DNA from: Pseudovibrio ascidiaceicola
GTDB taxonomy: Bacteria; Pseudomonadota; Alphaproteobacteria; Rhizobiales; Stappiaceae
Assembly: GCF_900114245.1 (NCBI RefSeq)
Contig: NZ_FOSK01000002.1
Span: forward strand, 265,456-329,455
Direction of reading: 5' to 3'
DNA: 64,000 nucleotides
In this document: positions 29,829 to 39,211 of the stretch, piece after piece
Numbering within the stretch: position 1 is the first letter of the stretch
Layout: the number at the start of each line of letters is the position of its first letter
The notes under the pieces: generated by a model
Databases searched by the model: none
What the model was told of the DNA's origin: nothing
The model's input: the letters and a program-made list of their open reading frames with translations, nothing else
Program-made: the position numbers and the translations under genes

Positions 29829-29967
29829 AACACGGAGCATGCATAAAACTCTTCGTGAAATCCCAAGAGTTTGATTGGGGAACTCATGCATGTTTGGGAC
29901 CATACTCTACAATAGCTCGCACTCAGCTGCTTGCGTTCACCATTACAGATTTGGGTATCAAATCCAG

Positions 29968-30573
29968 ATGATGAATATCAGCCTTTACCTTGGATTTATT
30001 GCAGCAACATTCGTTTTGCTGGCGATCCCCGGCCCTAACGTGATGATGATATTGGCCAAGTCCACTCGTGAAGGTACTTCAACAGGTCTGATTGTTATGG
30101 CTGGCATGACAATCGCACAAGCTATTCAGATCCTTGCCGTTGTGCTTGGCCTTTCCTGGGTGGTGCACACCTACCCTGACGCCTTCGAGATTATACAGCT
30201 TGGGGGAGCAGCCTATCTGATCTTTCTGGGCATCTCCAGCTGGCTGCGAGCGGGGCGGCATGACAAGATAGAAAGCCGAGGCCGGAAGCATTTGAAAGTT
30301 GGTTTCTTTGTTGGTCTTTCAAACCCAAAATCACTGCTGTTCATGACTGCTTTTTTTCCGCAGTTCATTGATAAGGCATATCCGCCAGACCCACAGCTGG
30401 CGGTGATGGGTGTGACTTATCTTGTCATGGCGGTGCTCATTGACGGGCTAATTGCCGTGCTTGGCGGGTATTCCCGCAACTGGTTGTCAGCACCCACTGC
30501 GAAATTCAAGCTCGATCGGGTTTCAGGAGCTGTTCTGGTTTGTGCCGGATTGGTACTCGCCTTCTTGCATTGA
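29968..30573 (+). CDS. LysE family translocator
   Basis: A second RhtB/LysE exporter, 201 residues and six predicted helices, with the standard signature AIPGPNVMMILAKSTREGTSTGL and FFVGLSNPKSLLFMTAFFPQFI. The ATG pair at 29968/29971 begins the normal MNISLYLGFIAATFVLLAIPGPN start; an upstream in-frame ATG at 29875 would prepend 31 unrelated residues. It is a diverged paralogue of the gene before it, with a 139-nt gap, consistent with an old tandem duplication. Confidence 0.9.
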   Translation: MMNISLYLGFIAATFVLLAIPGPNVMMILAKSTREGTSTGLIVMAGMTIAQAIQILAVVLGLSWVVHTYPDAFEIIQLGGAAYLIFLGISSWLRAGRHDKIESRGRKHLKVGFFVGLSNPKSLLFMTAFFPQFIDKAYPPDPQLAVMGVTYLVMAVLIDGLIAVLGGYSRNWLSAPTAKFKLDRVSGAVLVCAGLVLAFLH

Positions 30574-30688
30574 CCCTCAAATACTTGGGAGCGATGGCCT
30601 TCCCTCCTCCTTTATTGAATAGTAAGCCTTGAAAGTGCACGGATTGTTCGCCACAACAGAGCAAATCCATTATTTCGGAGTTTTACCC

Positions 30689-32113
30689 ATGAGCGATAAA
30701 CCGATTGATCTTCTCCAGACTTCTGGACTGGACGAGGAGACAGCGCGCCAGATTACTGCTGCAGCGCTGAAAGGCGCCGACGATGGGGAACTTTATCTGG
30801 AGTACAGCCAGAACGAGGGACTTGTGTTCGACAACGGACGCCTGAAGTCCTCCACCTTCAGCACTGGTCAGGGATTTGGCCTGCGTGCTGTTGTGGGTGA
30901 AGCTTCTGGTTATGCCCATTCCGACGACATTTCTGAGGCTGCTTTGAAACGCGCAGCTGATGCAGTGGCTTCTGTAAAGAGCGGCCATTCCGGCACCTAT
31001 GCAGCACCTCCAGCTCGCACCAATCAGAAGCTCTACACAGATGAAAACCCGATTGGCAGCCCGAGCTTTGCTGAAAAAGTGCAGCTGCTGCAGGAAATTG
31101 ACGCCTATGCACGCGCAAAAGATCCGCGTGTGCAGCAGGTAACTGTGTCTCTTGCTGGCAGCTGGAAAACAGTCGACATCCTGCGTGCTGACGGTCACCG
31201 TATTCGCGATGTACGTCCTCTTGTGCGCCTCAACGTTTCCATTGTGGCTGGTGACGGCGGCAAGCAGGAGACCGGCTCTTTTGGCTCTGGTGGCCGCGAA
31301 GGGTTTGGTGAGTTTGTTGCTGAGACCAGCTGGCAGCATGCCGTTGAAGAAGCTCTGCGTCAGGCTCTGGTCAATCTGGAAGCGATCCCTGCTCCTGCAG
31401 GAACGTTTGACGTGGTGCTAGGTAATGGCTGGCCGGGCATTTTGCTGCATGAAGCCGTAGGGCATGGCCTTGAAGGTGACTTCAACCGCAAGAAAACATC
31501 TGCGTTTGCAGGCTTGATGGGACAGCAGGTTGCCGCAAAAGGTGTGACCATTGTTGATGACGGCACAATCTCCAAACGTCGCGGCTCTCTCTCTGTTGAT
31601 GATGAAGGTACGCCGACTGGCCGTACCACACTCATCGAGGATGGTGTTCTTGTTGGATACATGCAGGACCGTCAGAACGCCCGTTTGATGGGAGTTGAGC
31701 CAACTGGTAATGGCCGCCGCGAGTCCTTCTCACACCAACCTTTGCCGCGCATGACCAATACGATCATGGAGGCTGGCAATGATGACCCGCAGGAGATCAT
31801 CGAGAGCCTTGAAGACGGCATTTATGCTGTTTCCTTTGGCGGTGGTCAGGTGGATATCACTTCTGGCAAGTTCGTGTTCTCCTGCACGGAAGCCTATCGT
31901 GTTCAAAACGGCAAGATTGGCGCCCCAGTGAAAGGTGCAATGCTGATTGGTAATGGTCCAGATGCGCTCAAACGCGTGTCCATGATCGGCAACGACATGA
32001 AGCTGGATCCGGGTATCGGAACCTGCGGTAAGGCCGGCCAAGGCGTGCCGGTTGGTGTTGGACAACCGACCATGCGCATCAATGAAATGACGATTGGTGG
32101 CACGGCAACCTGA
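30689..32113 (+). CDS. tldD: Metalloprotease TldD
   Basis: TldD subunit of the TldD/TldE protease, which trims unfolded or ribosomally made peptides in the cytoplasm. The zinc motif is HEAVGHG with His254, Glu255 and His258, absent in TldE. The ATG at 30689 has GGAG upstream and gives 474 residues; the longer frame to 30629 does not match the family. The partner TldE is encoded at 43.4-44.7 kb on the other strand, not in an operon. A terminator follows. Confidence 0.96.
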   Translation: MSDKPIDLLQTSGLDEETARQITAAALKGADDGELYLEYSQNEGLVFDNGRLKSSTFSTGQGFGLRAVVGEASGYAHSDDISEAALKRAADAVASVKSGHSGTYAAPPARTNQKLYTDENPIGSPSFAEKVQLLQEIDAYARAKDPRVQQVTVSLAGSWKTVDILRADGHRIRDVRPLVRLNVSIVAGDGGKQETGSFGSGGREGFGEFVAETSWQHAVEEALRQALVNLEAIPAPAGTFDVVLGNGWPGILLHEAVGHGLEGDFNRKKTSAFAGLMGQQVAAKGVTIVDDGTISKRRGSLSVDDEGTPTGRTTLIEDGVLVGYMQDRQNARLMGVEPTGNGRRESFSHQPLPRMTNTIMEAGNDDPQEIIESLEDGIYAVSFGGGQVDITSGKFVFSCTEAYRVQNGKIGAPVKGAMLIGNGPDALKRVSMIGNDMKLDPGIGTCGKAGQGVPVGVGQPTMRINEMTIGGTAT

Positions 32114-32140
32114 TTGGTTCAGACAGATGCTATGAGTTTG

Positions 32141-32166
32141 AAAGGGGCAGAGATGCCCCTTTTTCT
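32141..32166 (+). terminator. Rho-independent terminator after tldD
   Basis: AGGGGCA (32143-32149) and TGCCCCT (32154-32160) form a 7-bp stem with a 4-nt loop, followed by TTTTCTTT. It lies 30 nt after tldD. Confidence 0.9.
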
Positions 32167-32180
32167 TTGTGGTGATGCTT

Positions 32181-32930
32181 CTAATCCCTCAGAGGGATTA
32201 CGGGCACTTTCCCCGCACGGATGCGGTTGGTTCTCCAGTTCATCACGTGACGAATACCGTTCTCATAAAGCATCTTCATCACTGGCGAAAACGCCTGCAT
32301 GTGCTCGGCGTAGAAATCGTCTGGGCTCGTATATGTACCAAAGTCATTGTTGATGCCTGTTTTCTGGATGTAGGTGTCCTGCCCTACCCAATTGACTTGT
32401 GGCGCGCTGAGGCAGTTGGTGCCAACGCCATAACCACATAGAGATTGTCTGCTTGGTACGAACTTCTGCTGCAAGGCGCAGAGAAACACATCATCCAGAA
32501 TGAAGCCTTCCAGATTGATCCAGCGGTCCTCCAGATAGATCTCAACCCACGAGTGGAGAATGTTATCCGGGGCGATCTTATAGACCAACTCCGGCACCAC
32601 ACCACGCTGTAGCTCTTTATGGATAGTGAAGCCGTGCAGACGGCAGGGAATTCCAACGGCTCGCATCAGTGCCATGAGGAGAATGCCTTTGGTGTTGCAC
32701 TGCCCTATTCCATCAGCCAGCACCTGACTTGCTGGAATATTGTCTGCTTTGTTGTAGCCAAACAGGATTTCATTGCGGACAAAGTCGTAGACTGCTCCAA
32801 CGCGATCAAAGAGAGGTAGGTCCTTCCATTTGCGCTGATCGACAAGCTTCCAGATTGTTGGCGCTCTAAAGTTGAGTAGTGGGGTTTCCTTGAGCAGGAT
32901 GTCTGAGTGCGTGTTGGGTTTGTCTAGCAT
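32181..32930 (-). CDS. Transglutaminase-like cysteine peptidase superfamily protein
   Basis: A 249-residue cytoplasmic protein with a transglutaminase-like fold. The likely catalytic Cys is in LADGIGQCNTKGILLMALMRAVGIPCR and the His in ILHSWVEIYLEDRWINLEG, the standard order. There is no signal peptide. These enzymes may be peptidases or amidases; the substrate is unknown. It stands alone, convergent with tldD and divergent from the antiporter genes. Confidence 0.85.
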   Translation of the reverse strand: MLDKPNTHSDILLKETPLLNFRAPTIWKLVDQRKWKDLPLFDRVGAVYDFVRNEILFGYNKADNIPASQVLADGIGQCNTKGILLMALMRAVGIPCRLHGFTIHKELQRGVVPELVYKIAPDNILHSWVEIYLEDRWINLEGFILDDVFLCALQQKFVPSRQSLCGYGVGTNCLSAPQVNWVGQDTYIQKTGINNDFGTYTSPDDFYAEHMQAFSPVMKMLYENGIRHVMNWRTNRIRAGKVPVIPLRD

Positions 32931-33147
32931 TTTGCGCCTCCAATCGAGAATGAATCGACTGTAAATGCTCTAGTCACTGTAGGTTCAAGCACCAAATTGC
33001 ATCTTGTTTCACTACAACCTGAGAGCTCAAACTGGCACTTCGTTAAGGGTCCTGAAGATTTACCTCAGCTTGTCTGCAATCCGTTCAAACCGAATTTACG
33101 CTGGGTCTGTAGCTTCTTGCAAAAATAATGATGAGCCGCACCCTTTC

Positions 33148-35052
33148 ATGATCACACTCCACCAACTGGATTTTGTGACAGACATCATGCTGTTTCTAAG
33201 CATGGCGATTCTGGTGGTGCCGTTTGCCAAGTTGATCCGGGTCGGAACCATTGTCGGGTATCTGATTGCGGGCGTTATCTTAGGACCGTGGGGGATTGGG
33301 CAGTACCTTGGTAGCCCTTTTAGCGCTCCTGATGAACTGCGACCCATTGGTGAGCTTGGCGTGGTCATGCTGCTGTTTCTGATCGGGCTTGAGCTGAATC
33401 CTGGCCGTCTATGGTCTTTGCGTAAGGAGATTTTTGGCTCAGGATCTGCTCAGGTGGGTCTTTCAGCGCTTCTTATTGGACTTGTTATCTATTTTTCGGG
33501 GCTGACCTGGCAGAAATCTCTCATTATCGGTCTTTCGCTCGCCCTTTCCTCAACGGCTCTTTCTTTGCGCATTTTGCAAGATCGCGGTGACCGCACAACA
33601 CCCATGGGGCAGACTTCCATCGCAATCCTGCTGTTTCAGGACATGATGATTGTTCCCATTCTGGCTTTGATGGCGATTGTTGCACCTGTTTCCATCGATA
33701 CAGGGCAAAGACCGGGCTGGGAAACAGCGCTGATTATGGCTTCTACCGTGTTGCTGTTGGTTGCTGTTGGCCGTTATTTGCTTACGCCATTGTTTCGGCT
33801 TTTTGCCCGTATCGGTGCCAGAGAGATGATGACAGCTTCTGCGCTACTTACGGTGCTCGGCGCAGCGGCGCTGATGAAGGCAGTTGGGCTTTCCAGTGCG
33901 TTGGGCGCGTTTATTGCGGGTGTTATGCTGGCCGAAAGTTCTTTCCGGCATGAGCTTGAGGCTGATCTGGAGCCTTTTCGCGGATTGCTCCTCGGGTTTT
34001 TCTTCATCACGGTTGGCATGTCGATCGACCTCAACTTCGTCTATCAGAACTGGGTAATGGTGCTGGCCTGCAGTTTTGGTTTGATGGTCGTAAAATGCAT
34101 AAGCATCTTTTCTGTCACCCGCCTGTCCGGTCACACATCAGAAAACAGTTTACAGATCGGCGGATTGTTGGCTCAGGCTGGGGAGTTTGGGTTTGTCATT
34201 TTCTCAGCGTCTGTCGCCGTTGATTTGCTGAACCCACATCAGAGCAGCCTGCTCTCTGCGATCATCTCTTTCACAATGGCATTTACACTCCTGAGTGTCC
34301 GGGTCTCGCAATGGTTTGGGGTAAAACTCAGACCGGAGCCCGTGAAGCCGGATATACCCAATACAGAAGGAGGCCGCACCAATGTGCTGGTGATTGGGTT
34401 TGGGCGCTTTGGGCAGCTTGCCTCTCAGATGTTGATTGCGCAGGGTTCAACCGTGACTGTTCTGGATACAGACGCACAGCACATTCGTGAAGCTTCTCGT
34501 TTTGGCTATCGGATTTATTATGGAGACGGGCGACGCCTGAATGTTCTACGGGCCGCAGGGGCGGAAAATGCCAGTGTGATTGCAGTTTGTACGGAACGGG
34601 CGGAGACAACCAGCCAGATTGTACGCATGACGAAAACACAGTTTCCGCTCGCCAAAATATTTGCCCGCGCGCATGACCGCCGTCACGCTATCCAGCTTGT
34701 AACAGCAGGAGCGGACTATCAGCTTCGGGAGACGTTGGAGTCAGCTTTGCAGTTCGGACGGGAAATACTGGAGGAGTTGGGAGAGGATGAAGACCGCACC
34801 TATGACATTCTTGCGGATGTGCGTCGCAGAGATGCTGAGCTTTTAGCGTTACAGCAGGTTGGTGGGCTTTATGCCGGTTACAAGCAATTCAAGTTGCCCG
34901 ATGTGCCAGTTAAGCCCTTGATCAAACCGAAATCAGAATCAACTGCTTTGAATGAGCCTGCACGCCGCCTTGCTGAAGCTGAAAAGAAGGCAGAGAAGGA
35001 GCAATCAGAGAAATCTGAAAAAACTTCGCCAAACAAGCCATCTTCAGACTAG
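33148..35052 (+). CDS. CPA2 cation:proton antiporter with RCK/TrkA-N domain (KefB-like)
   Basis: Inner-membrane antiporter of the monovalent cation:proton antiporter-2 family. Residues about 1-390 form a 12-helix Na+/H+ exchanger domain (MLLFLIGLELNPGRLW, LGLSLALSSTALSLRILQDRG, ALGAFIAGVMLAESSFRHE). About 410-530 form an RCK nucleotide-binding domain with VLVIGFGRFGQLASQ. The C-terminal 50 residues are rich in Lys and Glu. The ATG at 33148 starts near the first helix; a start 144 nt upstream adds non-membrane sequence. Ion and ligand (K+ and possibly glutathione, as in KefB/C) are inferred. Confidence 0.92.
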   Translation: MITLHQLDFVTDIMLFLSMAILVVPFAKLIRVGTIVGYLIAGVILGPWGIGQYLGSPFSAPDELRPIGELGVVMLLFLIGLELNPGRLWSLRKEIFGSGSAQVGLSALLIGLVIYFSGLTWQKSLIIGLSLALSSTALSLRILQDRGDRTTPMGQTSIAILLFQDMMIVPILALMAIVAPVSIDTGQRPGWETALIMASTVLLLVAVGRYLLTPLFRLFARIGAREMMTASALLTVLGAAALMKAVGLSSALGAFIAGVMLAESSFRHELEADLEPFRGLLLGFFFITVGMSIDLNFVYQNWVMVLACSFGLMVVKCISIFSVTRLSGHTSENSLQIGGLLAQAGEFGFVIFSASVAVDLLNPHQSSLLSAIISFTMAFTLLSVRVSQWFGVKLRPEPVKPDIPNTEGGRTNVLVIGFGRFGQLASQMLIAQGSTVTVLDTDAQHIREASRFGYRIYYGDGRRLNVLRAAGAENASVIAVCTERAETTSQIVRMTKTQFPLAKIFARAHDRRHAIQLVTAGADYQLRETLESALQFGREILEELGEDEDRTYDILADVRRRDAELLALQQVGGLYAGYKQFKLPDVPVKPLIKPKSESTALNEPARRLAEAEKKAEKEQSEKSEKTSPNKPSSD

Positions 35053-35166
35053 CTTTATACGGAAAACTACATTTTCTCTTAGATAGAATTAAGGTATTTC
35101 CCTCAGAATCGACATAAATCAGAAAAGTCTGTTTTAGTAATTTGAATTCCGCTTTTTAGGATGCCA

Positions 35167-36945
35167 ATGGCAGAAGCTCACGTCCCTCCGTTCTTTATCG
35201 AAACCATTGTGGTTCTTTCCGCTGCAGTTATCGCTGTGCCCATCACCAAACGGCTTGGCCTTGGTGCTGTCGTTGGCTTCCTTGCAGCTGGGATGGCAAT
35301 TGGCCCATATGGCATCGGCTTCTTCAACGAGCCGGAACGCATACTGGGCTTTGCTGAACTTGGGGTCGTTTTGCTGTTGTTTGTGATTGGGCTGGAATTG
35401 GAGCCCGCTCGATTATGGACCATGCGGCGAGACATTTTCGGGCTTGGGACGGCGCAAGTTGTTATCTCGGGCCTGATACTGACAGTGGGCGCTATGGTGT
35501 TTGGTCTGTCCTGGCAGGTTGCGCTGATTGCCGGACTTGGTCTTGCCTTGTCCTCCACGGCTTTCGCCCTGCAAATGCTGCAGGAGCGCGGACACCTGAG
35601 CACCAAGTATGGCCAACGCGCTTTCGGCATCTTGTTGCTGCAGGACATGGCTATTGTGCCTCTGCTTGCGATGGTCAGCATTTTGGCACCTGCTGAAGCG
35701 GATGTGGAGGAAGCTTCCATTGCGATGCAGGTAATCACCGTCATCGCGGCAGTTGGCTTTGTGATCTTTGCAGGTCGCTTCCTGCTTTCTCCCCTTTTCC
35801 AGCTTTTGACGGCCTCTGGCGCTCGCGAGTTGATGATTGCCGCAGCACTGCTGGTTGCGCTTGGCAGTGCCGGGCTTATGAGCCTTGTTGGCCTTTCCAT
35901 GGCCTTGGGCGCCTTTCTTTCTGGCGTGATGCTAGCGGAATCCAGTTACCGGCATACGCTGGAAGCGGATATTGAGCCGTTCCGCACTATGCTCATGGGC
36001 CTGTTCTTCATGACTGTGGGGATGGCGCTCGAACTTGATCTGATTGTCGCAAACTGGCAGCGTGTGGTTTCTGCGGTTGTCTTGCTCATGCTCACCAAGG
36101 GCGTTCTGCTCTGGGGCCTGTCGCGTTTGTTTGGCTCTTCTAACTCTGATGCTCTGCGCGTAGCGGTCACTCTGCCACAAGGCGGGGAGTTTGCCTTTGT
36201 GCTGTTTTCAACGGCCACTGCGGCGGCAATCCTGCCAGAGGAGACTGCGAATATCCTCAGCGCTATTGTTATTTTGACCATGCTGCTCACTCCACTTGGG
36301 GCTGTGGGCCTGGACTTTGTTGCTGAGCGGATGAAGAAGCGTGGTGACACCACCAACAAGATTGAAACCTTTGAGGATGCTTGTCCGAGCGTGCTAATCG
36401 TCGGATTTGGACGCTTTGGTATGATGGTCGCACAGATGCTGACCTCTGAGGGTATTTCCGTCACGGCTCTCGACAACAAGCCGGACCGGATCAACTATGC
36501 CCGCCAATATGGCTACAAGGTTTATTACGGGGATGCGACGCGACCCGACGTGCTCAAGGCTGCTGGTGGTGATAGCGCGACCCTGATCGCACTCTGCATT
36601 GAGGATGATCGCGTCATGAAACAGGCAATCCTGCAAATCAGATCCGCGTTTCCAAATGCTGCGCTTTATTGCCGGGCCACAGACCGCGCTCATGCGCTTG
36701 ACCTCACCCGTTTGGGCGTTGACTATCAGATCCGCGAGACTTTTGAGTCCAGTTTGACCTTTGGACGCAAAGCGCTTGAGTTCCTTGGTTTGCCAGCAGA
36801 CCGTATTGACGAAGTTGAAGATGATGTTCGCAAACGGGACGATGAACGTCTGACACTTCAGCTTGCCGGTGGTGATCTTGCAGGCTCTGACAAGTTGCAC
36901 CAGCGTACGCCACGCGACGACGGCAAATCAGAAAAACCTGACTGA
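35167..36945 (+). CDS. CPA2 cation:proton antiporter with RCK/TrkA-N domain (KefC-like)
   Basis: A second full-length CPA2 antiporter, 592 residues, paralogous to its neighbour 114 nt upstream. Exchanger motifs include LLLFVIGLELEPARLW, GLGLALSSTAFALQMLQERG and ALGAFLSGVMLAESSYRHT. The RCK domain starts at VLIVGFGRFGMMVAQMLTSEG. Cytosolic segments of the two proteins match closely (DYQIRETFESSLTFGRKALE vs DYQLRETLESALQFGREILE). Start at the second ATG because AGG sits 6 nt before it but abuts the first. Confidence 0.93.
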   Translation: MAEAHVPPFFIETIVVLSAAVIAVPITKRLGLGAVVGFLAAGMAIGPYGIGFFNEPERILGFAELGVVLLLFVIGLELEPARLWTMRRDIFGLGTAQVVISGLILTVGAMVFGLSWQVALIAGLGLALSSTAFALQMLQERGHLSTKYGQRAFGILLLQDMAIVPLLAMVSILAPAEADVEEASIAMQVITVIAAVGFVIFAGRFLLSPLFQLLTASGARELMIAAALLVALGSAGLMSLVGLSMALGAFLSGVMLAESSYRHTLEADIEPFRTMLMGLFFMTVGMALELDLIVANWQRVVSAVVLLMLTKGVLLWGLSRLFGSSNSDALRVAVTLPQGGEFAFVLFSTATAAAILPEETANILSAIVILTMLLTPLGAVGLDFVAERMKKRGDTTNKIETFEDACPSVLIVGFGRFGMMVAQMLTSEGISVTALDNKPDRINYARQYGYKVYYGDATRPDVLKAAGGDSATLIALCIEDDRVMKQAILQIRSAFPNAALYCRATDRAHALDLTRLGVDYQIRETFESSLTFGRKALEFLGLPADRIDEVEDDVRKRDDERLTLQLAGGDLAGSDKLHQRTPRDDGKSEKPD

Positions 36946-37091
36946 TTAAATCAAGTTATCAGAGTGCGGCTCTTGACGCTGGTTGATTTGAAGCACATTT
37001 ATTGCGGGGGCGTGGCGCGCTCTCATTTCAACATTACGTGATCTGCGGCACTGCTTTTTCGCAGAGACCACATTAATCCCTATGGTTCGAT

Positions 37092-37514
37092 ATGGCTGGT
37101 GAATACTCAATCGGTGATCTTGCGAAGAAGGCTGGTGTTAAAGTCCAGACTATTCGTTTTTACGAGCAAAAAAAGCTGCTTCCAGAGCCCCCACGCACTG
37201 AAGGTGGCCAGCGCCGTTACAGCGAAGATCATCTGAACCGACTGTCTTTCATTCGCCATGGTCGCGATCTCGGTTTCTCTCTGGAGATGATCGAGAGCCT
37301 TATGCTGCTCAAAGAACATCCTGAAGACGATTGCGAAGGCGCAGACGAGATTGCACGGGCTCACCTGACTGAGGTGGAAGACAAAATTATTCGTCTCCAA
37401 AGCCTACAAACCGAGCTGAAGAAAATGCTGAAACACTGTTCCAGCGGAAAGATACATGATTGCAGGGTCATTGAGGCCCTCTCTTGCGATTGCTATCAGC
37501 ATCGCCAAAAGTGA
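37092..37514 (+). CDS. MerR family regulator, metal-sensor type
   Basis: A 140-residue MerR regulator. The winged-helix domain spans residues 1-70 (YSIGDLAKKAGVKVQTIRFYEQKKLL), then a dimerisation coiled coil. Metal-ligand cysteines Cys81, Cys116 and Cys124 lie close to the MerR/ZntR ligand positions (82/117/126 in MerR), with the loop CSSGKIHDCRVIEAL matching heavy-metal sensors, and an extra CDC at 132-134. It ends 6 nt before a MATE transporter gene, so the two are almost certainly co-transcribed, and the pump is the likely target. Confidence 0.9.
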   Translation: MAGEYSIGDLAKKAGVKVQTIRFYEQKKLLPEPPRTEGGQRRYSEDHLNRLSFIRHGRDLGFSLEMIESLMLLKEHPEDDCEGADEIARAHLTEVEDKIIRLQSLQTELKKMLKHCSSGKIHDCRVIEALSCDCYQHRQK

Positions 37515-37520
37515 GTTTTT

Positions 37521-38885
37521 ATGTCCAGACCAACTTCATCCGGCACACGGGATGCAAAGTTCACCTATGGCTCGACCATGCGCCATGTTCTGGTGATGAC
37601 ATCCACCGGCTCAGTCGGATTGATTGCTATTTTCCTCGTTGATTTTGCGAACCTTTTTTACATTGCACAGTTGGGTATTGAAGAACTTGCGGCGGCAATT
37701 GGCTATGCCGGAACCATCATGTTTTTCAACTCAGCTATTGGTATCGGGCTTTCCATTGCCGCCAGCGCATCCGTTGCACGCCGTATCGGGCAAGGTGATG
37801 TTAAAGGTGCGCACCGCCTTGTAAGCATGTCGCTTATAATATCGACATTGATATCACTCGCTGTGGTAGCTGGAAGTCTGGCGTTTCTGGATGATCTGGC
37901 GATGTTGCTTGGTGCTTCCGGGCGCACGCTCGATTTTACGCTGCTCTTCCTTTACATCGTCGTGCCCTCCATGCCCTTCCTTGTTGGCGCAATGGTGCTT
38001 TCTGCGCTGCTGAGATCAGTTGGCGATGCACGTGGTGCGATGTTTGTGACCTTATCAAGCGGTTTTGTGACAGCCATTTTAGATCCGATCCTCATTTTCG
38101 GATTTGATATGGGTATCACTGGCGCAGCAATCGCTTCTGTTGTCTCTCGCCTGGTGATGGTTGGCGTTGGTCTTTATATCCTGATCATCAAGCACAACAT
38201 GCTCGGCAAGCCTGAGATTTCAAAGACTGTCAGCGATACGGTAGATTTGTTCAAAGTGGCGACACCTGCGATGTTGACCAACATCGCAACACCAGCAGGC
38301 AATGCCTGGATCATTGCAGAAATGGCTCAGTTTGGTGATGGAGCGGTGGCGGGTTTCGCGATTGTTGGCCGGATTATTCCTGTCGCTTTCGGCGCGCTGT
38401 TCGCACTTTCCGGTGCCGTTGGTCCTATTATTGGTCAGAATTTTGGAGCCCTGGAGTTTGACCGACTTAGCAAGGTTGTGAAGGATTCTCTTTTACTGAT
38501 CGTGGTTTACACACTGTCAGCCTGGGGTTTGCTGTTTGTGCTGCAGGAGCCACTGGTGCAGTTCTTCAATGCTGAAGGTGACAGCGCCTCGCTGGTCTTC
38601 TTCTTCTGTACATTTGCGGCAGCTGGTTTCTTGTTCAATGCGGCTTTGTTTGTCACCAATGCTGTGTTCAACAATCTGGGTTTCCCAATTTATTCCATGC
38701 TGTTTAACTGGGGCAGAGCAACTCTTGGGACTATCCCGTTCACCATTGCTGGCGCCTACTTCTACCAGGCAAATGGCGTTCTGGCAGGGCAAGCTATTGG
38801 CGGTGTTGTCTTCGCCTTTCTTGCCCAATATGTTTGCTGGCGAACGATTGAGAAAATCCGCAAGGAGAAACTGGCAGCTGCTTAA
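37521..38885 (+). CDS. MATE family efflux transporter
   Basis: A 454-residue MATE-family antiporter with 12 predicted helices in two related halves (NorM/DinF-like). The N-terminal half has FANLFYIAQLGIEELAAAIGYAGTIMF and the second half FGALFALSGAVGPIIGQNFGA, which is diagnostic for the family. Typical substrates are cationic drugs, coupled to Na+ or H+. Pairing with a cysteine-rich metal-type MerR is unusual, because such regulators usually control P-type ATPases, CDF or RND metal pumps. The Pro/Asn residues that form the coupling site cannot be assigned safely here. Confidence 0.92.
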   Translation: MSRPTSSGTRDAKFTYGSTMRHVLVMTSTGSVGLIAIFLVDFANLFYIAQLGIEELAAAIGYAGTIMFFNSAIGIGLSIAASASVARRIGQGDVKGAHRLVSMSLIISTLISLAVVAGSLAFLDDLAMLLGASGRTLDFTLLFLYIVVPSMPFLVGAMVLSALLRSVGDARGAMFVTLSSGFVTAILDPILIFGFDMGITGAAIASVVSRLVMVGVGLYILIIKHNMLGKPEISKTVSDTVDLFKVATPAMLTNIATPAGNAWIIAEMAQFGDGAVAGFAIVGRIIPVAFGALFALSGAVGPIIGQNFGALEFDRLSKVVKDSLLLIVVYTLSAWGLLFVLQEPLVQFFNAEGDSASLVFFFCTFAAAGFLFNAALFVTNAVFNNLGFPIYSMLFNWGRATLGTIPFTIAGAYFYQANGVLAGQAIGGVVFAFLAQYVCWRTIEKIRKEKLAAA

Positions 38886-38989
38886 TTGCTGCCAGATTGA
38901 TTTGCATAAGATGCTTATTCTTCCCGCTGGCCTTTTTAAGGTTTGAGCGGTAAGAAAGGAAAAACACAACAACTCTGGATGCTGAAATA

Positions 38990-39211
38990 ATGAACCGTTT
39001 TGAACAGCCACGCGTTCCAACAGAAGCACGTATCCAATACTTGGATGGTGATTATCAGGTGAAAGCACCAGGTAACTTTGTAAAGTGTGCGATCACTGGC
39101 AAAACGATCATGCTTGAAGAGCTCAAGTACTGGAGTGTCTCCCGCCAGGAAGCTTACATTGATGCGGATGCTGCCCTTAAAGCCTATGAGAGCAACGGCC
39201 TACAAGCTTAA
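38990..39211 (+). CDS. DUF2093 family protein
   Basis: A 73-residue conserved alphaproteobacterial protein of unknown function. The sequence opens MNRFEQPRVPTEARIQYLDGDY and contains the CAITGKTIMLEELKYWSVSRQEAY core of DUF2093, which is commonly found next to lpxK. The stop overlaps the convergent lpxK stop by 4 nt. There is no signal peptide or membrane segment. Confidence 0.9.
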   Translation: MNRFEQPRVPTEARIQYLDGDYQVKAPGNFVKCAITGKTIMLEELKYWSVSRQEAYIDADAALKAYESNGLQA

